A stretch of DNA of 5,098 bases, taken from positions 1 through 5,098 of the forward strand of contig DASYAD010000201.1 of assembly GCA_036501515.1 (NCBI GenBank), read 5' to 3'. The position numbers were made by a program, and so were the translations under genes. This DNA is from Trebonia sp036501515. GTDB taxonomy: Bacteria; Actinomycetota; Actinomycetes; Streptosporangiales; Streptosporangiaceae. Below, one piece after another: positions 1 through 5,098 of this stretch. Below the pieces are notes generated by a model. That model saw nothing but the letters and a program-made list of their open reading frames with translations, did not search any database and had not been told where the DNA came from. Within the stretch, counting starts at the first letter, position 1. Every line of letters begins with the position of its first letter.

Positions 1-20
1 CGCGGCTACCATGCGGAGCA

Positions 21-42
21 GGCAGGAACGCCGAAACCTGCC
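21..42. repeat. Short inverted repeat in the clpC leader
   Basis: GGCAGG at 21-26 and CCTGCC at 37-42 can pair as a 6-bp stem with a 10-nt loop, upstream of the clpC ribosome binding site. It could be a weak leader hairpin or half of an operator, but such short GC stems are common in DNA of this composition. I see no CGC-N5-GCG site of the ClgR type in the 70 bases available. The clpC promoter itself probably lies at or beyond the left edge; TACCAT at 7-12 is a possible but weak -10. Confidence 0.2.
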
Positions 43-56
43 GGATCCCCGCTGTG

Positions 57-61
57 AGGAG
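57..61 (+). promoter_or_regulatory. Ribosome binding site of clpC
   Basis: AGGAG, inside the longer purine run GAGGAGAG at 56-63, lies 9 nt before the ATG at 71. This decides the start: the in-frame ATG at 11 would add 20 residues that do not resemble a Clp N-domain and has too little upstream sequence in the window to judge a binding site. Starting at 71 gives the expected family N-terminus MFERFTDRAR. Confidence 0.85.
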
Positions 62-70
62 AGCGACGAC

Positions 71-2644
<2,574 letters not shown>

Positions 2645-2660
2645 CGGCACCACGGTTACG

Positions 2661-2703
2661 CGAAGCGGCCCGGGAACGTCACGTTCCCGGGCCGCTTCGT
2701 TTT
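2661..2703 (+). terminator. Intrinsic terminator of clpC
   Basis: A perfect 19-bp inverted repeat, CGAAGCGGCCCGGGAACGT at 2661-2679 and its complement at 2681-2699, has a single base between the arms, so the RNA forms about 18 pairs around a 3-nt loop. It is followed at once by TTTT (2700-2703). It begins 17 bases after the clpC stop codon. Read from the other strand the same hairpin starts 8 bases after the mutY stop, but it is followed by CGTAACC with no U-tract, so it is best suited to clpC and may only partly serve mutY. Confidence 0.93.
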
Positions 2704-2706
2704 GCG

Positions 2707-3585
2707 TCAGGCGGGCAACGCGAAGCGCCCGTCGGGCAACGGGTCGACCAGGCCGTCCGCCACCAGCCCGTCAAGCGCCCGTGCGCGCTGCACCGCCTCC
2801 GGCCAGGCCGCGTCTAGGCGGGCCTGGGTAACCGGCTCAGCGGAGTCCCTGAGGACCGCCAGGAGGCGGCCACGGCACTGCCTGTCGGTCCCCTCGTAGG
2901 TCTGGCCCACCGGGCGGACGGTGGCAGCGGGGCGGCCCGCGGCGAGCCAGGCGCAGTGCGCCGCGACAGGGCAGTCCTCGCACCGCGGCGCGGCGGCCGT
3001 GCAGATGAGCGCGCCGAGCTCCATGACCGCGACCGACCAGCGGGCGGCGACGGCGGCGTCCTGCGGCAGCAGCGACTCCGCGAGCCGGTACTCCGCCACC
3101 GAGGGCTGGGGGCCGGGAAACTCCTGCCCCGCCTCGACCCGGGCGAGCACCCGGCGGACGTTGGTGTCGAGGACGGCGTGCCTGCGGGCGAAGGCGAAGA
3201 CCGACACCGCGGCGGCGGTGTACGCGCCGATGCCCGGCAGCGCCAGCAGTTCGTCTCTGTCCGCCGGCAGCTGGCCCCCGTGCTTCTGGGTGACGATCAC
3301 GGCCGTCTCGTGCAGCCGCAGCGCCCGCCTGGGGTAGCCGAGCCGCCCCCACTGGCGCACGGCCTCGCCCGCCGGGCTCGCCGCGAGTGCCGCGGGCGTC
3401 GGCCACCGGGTCAGCCACGCCTGGTACGCGGGCAGCACCCGGCTGACCGGCGTCTGCTGCAGCATGATCTCGCTGACGAGCACCGCCCACGGCGACGCGT
3501 CTGGCGCCCGCCAGGGGAGGTCGCGCGCGGTTACCGCGTACCAGCCGAGCACTTGGTCGGCGTATGGCGAGGACATGACGAGCAT
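2707..3585 (-). CDS. mutY: A/G-specific adenine DNA glycosylase, short actinobacterial form
   Basis: MutY removes adenine mispaired with 8-oxoguanine, starting base-excision repair that prevents G:C to T:A changes. The 292 residues show the HhH-GPD fold: SEIMLQQT (38-45) with catalytic Glu39, WGRLGYPRRALRLHE (79-93), the helix-hairpin-helix LPGIGAYTAAA (116-126), VLDTNVRRVL (138-147) with the essential Asp140, and an iron-sulphur ligand set C-X6-C-X2-C-X5-C at Cys195, 202, 205 and 211. After the cluster only about 80 residues remain. The last 60 read like a winged helix-turn-helix (GRLLAVLR, then LDAAW, then RALDGLVADGLV, then a DGRFALP strand) rather than the roughly 120-residue Nudix-like domain that recognises 8-oxoG in E. 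coli MutY. Start: ATG at 3585 has AGGGA 9 nt upstream; the ATG three codons later is too far from it. The gene is divergent from the membrane-protein gene and convergent with clpC, so it is probably monocistronic. Confidence 0.95.
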   Translation of the reverse strand: MLVMSSPYADQVLGWYAVTARDLPWRAPDASPWAVLVSEIMLQQTPVSRVLPAYQAWLTRWPTPAALAASPAGEAVRQWGRLGYPRRALRLHETAVIVTQKHGGQLPADRDELLALPGIGAYTAAAVSVFAFARRHAVLDTNVRRVLARVEAGQEFPGPQPSVAEYRLAESLLPQDAAVAARWSVAVMELGALICTAAAPRCEDCPVAAHCAWLAAGRPAATVRPVGQTYEGTDRQCRGRLLAVLRDSAEPVTQARLDAAWPEAVQRARALDGLVADGLVDPLPDGRFALPA

Positions 3586-3594
3586 TATGCGCGA

Positions 3595-3599
3595 TCCCT
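3595..3599 (-). promoter_or_regulatory. Ribosome binding site of mutY
   Basis: TCCCT on the plus strand reads AGGGA on the mutY strand, 9 nt before the ATG whose first base is 3585. It favours this ATG over the in-frame ATG 9 bases downstream (first base 3576). Confidence 0.7.
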
Positions 3600-3679
3600 G
3601 ACATTGGCCGGGCAGGTTCGGCGCGGCTACCGGGCACTCCGGGTAACGAGTTGCATACTTTCCGTATGATCAGGGATGC

Positions 3680-3683
3680 GGAG
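3680..3683 (+). promoter_or_regulatory. Ribosome binding site of the membrane-protein gene
   Basis: GGAG lies 9 nt before the ATG at 3693 and decides the start. The earlier in-frame candidates, TTG at 3651 and ATG at 3666, have no purine-rich site at a useful distance. ATG 3666 could still serve if the transcript were leaderless from a -10 at CATACT (3654-3659). Confidence 0.6.
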
Positions 3684-3692
3684 CATGATGAA

Positions 3693-4466
3693 ATGGGGTA
3701 CGGCGAAGACGGCTACGGTGCACCGGATGAAGAAACGTGGGATCCCGGTGACTCCCGTGCTTACTGGCGACGCCGGTTCTTCATCCTCTGCGGCGGGGTC
3801 GTGGCGCTCGGGGTGTGCGCCTGGCTGTTCCCCGGCGCCCATCACTCGCAAGCCCGCCCGTCCGCGGCCGTAAGCGCGTCGATGGCCGCGCTCACCGGCC
3901 GGCAGTCGCTCCCGCCCGCCGCGACCGGGAGCGCGTGGGCGCCGCCGAGCCCGACCCCGACACCGACACCGAGCGCGTCGCCTGCGAAGCTCGCGGCCGC
4001 CGCGAAGAAGGCGAAGCAGAAGGTCGGCCTGGCCTATCATCGGCAGACGTCGGCGCCGGCGGGCGCGGCGGCCGGCGGGGCGGCCTGCGCACCGTCCAGC
4101 ATCGTGCTCAGCCTGTTCACCGGCCAGTCGAGCTACAGCCCGGGCGACCGGCCCTCGTTCAGCGTCTACGCCGTCTCGACGTCGGGTTCTCCCTGCACGA
4201 TGGCTTACGGCGCCGGCTCGGTGCAGGTGGTCGTGACCAGGCGCGGCCAGGTGGTGTGGGACTCGGCGGCATGCAAGCCCGCGCCCGCGAAGCCGGTGCG
4301 GTTCACCCTCGGCGTGCCGCAGGAGCTGACGCTGACCTGGAACCGGAAGGCCGCCGGGCCCGCCGGCTGTGCGGGGTCGCTCCCGTCCGGCACCACCGGC
4401 ACCTTCCAGGCGGTCGCGCTGCGGGGCAAGCAGTCGAGTCCGGTCGCCACCTTCAAGATCAGCTGA
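3693..4466 (+). CDS. Single-pass membrane protein with Pro/Thr linker and four-cysteine outer domain; function unknown
   Basis: I do not recognise a named family. The 257 residues read, in order: an acidic cytoplasmic head (1-20); a basic stop RAYWRRR (22-28); one hydrophobic segment, residues 29-46 (FFILCGGVVALGVCAWLF); a Pro/Ala/Ser/Thr linker with PSPTPTPTPS (85-94); a short Lys/Ala helix (98-111); and an outer domain (about 131-257) of alternating strand-like stretches. The arginines before the helix predict N-inside, C-outside topology. The outer domain has four cysteines (132, 168, 194, 226), enough for two disulphides. The pattern GQVVWDS ... LTLTWNRK ... GTTGTFQAVA resembles the strand order of Ig-like BsuPI-type domains, which is only an inference. 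Position and orientation match the conserved membrane protein Rv3587c of M. tuberculosis, which lies between mutY and radA-disA, so it may be the positional equivalent. It is convergent with radA, 56 bp apart. Confidence 0.88.
   Translation: MGYGEDGYGAPDEETWDPGDSRAYWRRRFFILCGGVVALGVCAWLFPGAHHSQARPSAAVSASMAALTGRQSLPPAATGSAWAPPSPTPTPTPSASPAKLAAAAKKAKQKVGLAYHRQTSAPAGAAAGGAACAPSSIVLSLFTGQSSYSPGDRPSFSVYAVSTSGSPCTMAYGAGSVQVVVTRRGQVVWDSAACKPAPAKPVRFTLGVPQELTLTWNRKAAGPAGCAGSLPSGTTGTFQAVALRGKQSSPVATFKIS
3945..3974 (+). repeat. Hexanucleotide repeat encoding the Pro-Thr linker
   Basis: Five tandem 6-bp units CCGAGC, CCGACC, CCGACA, CCGACA, CCGAGC encode (Pro-Ser/Thr)5, residues 85-94 of the membrane protein. 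Such linkers hold an outer domain away from the membrane. The unit number could vary between strains by slippage without shifting the frame. Confidence 0.8.
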
Positions 4467-4526
4467 GCGCGGACGCGTCCAGCTGAGCGCGGGGGCGTTC
4501 AGCCGGGCACGGGCAGGCTCAGCTAG
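4461..4526. repeat. Degenerate 20-bp tandem repeats between convergent stop codons
   Basis: Three consecutive 20-bp units begin at 4461, 4481 and 4501. Units 1 and 2 both start AGCTGAGCGCGG and agree at 17 of 20 bases; unit 3 (AGCCGGGCACGGGCAGGCTC) agrees with unit 2 at 13 of 20. A weaker fourth start (AGCTAGCCGCGG, 4521) lies in the end of radA. The membrane-protein stop TGA is bases 4-6 of unit 1 and the radA stop (CTA on this strand) is at 4523-4525 in the fourth. GGACGCGTCC at 4471-4480 is a perfect palindrome. I see no hairpin with a U-tract, so no intrinsic terminator of the usual kind separates these genes. Confidence 0.65.
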
Positions 4527-5098
4527 CCGCGGAAGGCCGCTTTCAGCGCGTCGCGCACGTCCTCGACCTCGGTGACCTCCATGGCCGAGCCCGAGGAGGT
4601 ACCGCTCGACGAGCCGGCCGGGACGATGGCCTGGCGGAAACCCATCCGCTCGGCCTCGGCTATCCGCCGCGGTACGCCCGCGACGTTGCGGACCTCGCCA
4701 GCGAGGCCGACTTCGCCGACCACGATCACGCCCTGGGGGAGTGACAGGTTGGCCACCGAGCTGGCAATGGCCAGGGCCACCGCCAGGTCGACTGACGGCT
4801 CGGTGAGCCGGACGCCGCCCACGGTGGCGGCGTACACGTCCGACTTGCCCACCTTGACGTCTGCCCGCCGCTGCAGCACCGCCAGCACCATGCCGATCCT
4901 GGAGGCGTCGAGGCCGGATGTCACCCGGCGCGGCACCTCGAGCACCGACTGGCCGACCAGCGCCTGAACTTCGGCCAGGAGCGGCCTACGGCCCTCCAGG
5001 GTGACGGTGACGCAGGTCCCCGGCACCGGCTCACGGTGCCTGGACAGGAACAGGCCGCTCGGGTCAGCCAGGCCGATCAGGCCGTACTCGCCGAGGTC
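4523..5098 (-). CDS. radA: DNA repair protein RadA, C-terminal part (cut by window edge)
   Basis: RadA (Sms) is a RecA-related ATPase and helicase that acts on recombination intermediates. The window holds the last 191 residues plus TAG; the family is usually about 460 residues, so the zinc finger, Walker A and KNRFG motif lie beyond 5098. The first residues (DLGEYGLIGLADPSGLFLSR) are those that normally follow KNRFG. The rest is the Lon-protease-like domain: EGRRPLLAEVQALV (35-48 of the fragment), PRRVTSGLD (56-64), ADVKVGKSDVYAATVGGVRL (80-99), PSVDLAVALAIASS (101-114), VVGEVGLAGEVRNV (126-139) and AERMGFRQAIVP (149-160). As usual in RadA, an aspartate stands near where Lon has its catalytic serine, so no protease activity is expected. 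A Ser/Gly-rich stretch (162-171) before the final helix looks like a lineage-specific loop. No disA follows it: the convergent membrane-protein gene ends 56 bp away. Confidence 0.96.
   Translation of the reverse strand, partial: DLGEYGLIGLADPSGLFLSRHREPVPGTCVTVTLEGRRPLLAEVQALVGQSVLEVPRRVTSGLDASRIGMVLAVLQRRADVKVGKSDVYAATVGGVRLTEPSVDLAVALAIASSVANLSLPQGVIVVGEVGLAGEVRNVAGVPRRIAEAERMGFRQAIVPAGSSSGTSSGSAMEVTEVEDVRDALKAAFRG

Larger units (their letters stand above)
3583..3690. repeat. Gapped inverted repeat shared by the two divergent gene leaders
   Basis: Read in the direction of each gene, the mutY leader is TCAGGGAT-CGC-GCATAATG (minus strand, 3601 to 3583) and the other leader is TCAGGGAT-GCGGA-GCATGATG (plus strand, 3670 to 3690). 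The two match at 15 of 16 bases outside a spacer of 3 versus 5 nt. In mutY the element ends exactly on its start codon and contains its ribosome binding site. On the plus side the matching ATG (3688) is out of frame with the real gene, which starts 5 bases later. Confidence 0.6.
3586..3692. promoter_or_regulatory. Divergent promoter region between mutY and the membrane-protein gene
   Basis: This 107-bp gap must drive transcription both ways. Its most AT-rich part, 3651-3672, contains TATGAT at 3665-3670, a 5-of-6 match to a -10 box on the plus strand. Seven bases further on would put the transcript start near 3676-3677, giving a leader of about 16 nt that still includes GGAG. No convincing -35 is visible at the matching distance (3642-3647 reads GGTAAC). 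On the minus strand TATGCA (3657-3652) is the best -10 candidate for mutY, also without a clear -35. CATAC-TTTCC-GTATG (3654-3668) is a 5-bp dyad over both candidate -10 boxes and could be an operator. All assignments are by eye. Confidence 0.5.

Noticed and set aside
11..70. An upstream in-frame ATG at 11 that would extend ClpC by 20 residues
   Set aside because: The extension does not resemble any ClpC N-terminus, while the ATG at 71 has AGGAG at 9 nt and yields the canonical MFERFTDRAR start.
2837..3669. Long overlapping frames on both strands across mutY (266 codons minus, 237 codons plus)
   Set aside because: Both are Arg/Gly/Ala-rich shadows; the 292-residue frame alone contains the catalytic and iron-sulphur motifs of MutY.
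3676..3873. A 65-codon plus-strand frame starting ATG 3676, 3685 or 3688, close to the ribosome binding site
   Set aside because: Considered because ATG 3688 aligns with the mutY start in the mirrored leader, but it has no recognisable features and is overlapped by the frame encoding the clear membrane segment.
3815..4486. A 223-codon plus-strand frame overlapping the membrane-protein gene
   Set aside because: Arg/Gly/Ala-rich, no hydrophobic or domain pattern, and out of frame with the linker and cysteine domain that make sense as a protein.
4572..4967. A 131-codon plus-strand frame opposite radA
   Set aside because: It lies entirely opposite the conserved Lon-like domain of RadA and shows no motif.

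Overview
The window is a GC-rich chromosomal segment, almost certainly from an actinomycete (Actinomycetota). The codons end mostly in G or C, the ClpC protein is of the ClpC1 type, the MutY is short and of actinobacterial style, and the gene neighbourhood recalls the clpC / mutY / membrane protein / radA region of Mycobacterium tuberculosis. The genus cannot be fixed from the sequence alone.

Layout: (1) 1-70 is the leader of clpC with a good ribosome binding site. (2) 71-2644, plus strand: complete clpC, an 857-residue Hsp100 unfoldase. (3) 2661-2703: a very strong intrinsic terminator for clpC, which also separates it from the convergent mutY. (4) 2707-3585, minus strand: mutY, the adenine glycosylase for A:8-oxoG mispairs. 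(5) 3586-3692: a 107-bp divergent promoter region holding a CATAC-N5-GTATG dyad and a gapped inverted repeat that gives both genes nearly the same leader. (6) 3693-4466, plus strand: an unrecognised single-pass membrane protein with a Pro/Thr linker and a four-cysteine beta-rich outer domain. (7) 4461-4522: a short convergent gap made of degenerate 20-bp tandem repeats that contain the stop codons of both flanking genes. (8) 4523-5098, minus strand: the last 191 residues of radA, which runs off the right edge.

Functionally this is a protein-quality-control gene (ClpC, partner of ClpP) beside two DNA-repair genes (MutY for oxidised guanine, RadA for recombination intermediates), plus one envelope protein of unknown role. 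Each gene appears to be its own transcription unit, because neighbours alternate in direction. In M. tuberculosis, disA follows radA and a carbonic anhydrase gene lies near mutY; neither is present in those positions here.

I found no clear sign of a mobile element, CRISPR array, RNA gene or wholly new system. The items most worth a second look are the mirrored leaders of mutY and the membrane protein, the membrane protein itself, the missing disA, and the replacement of the MutY 8-oxoG-recognition domain by a short helix-turn-helix-like tail.
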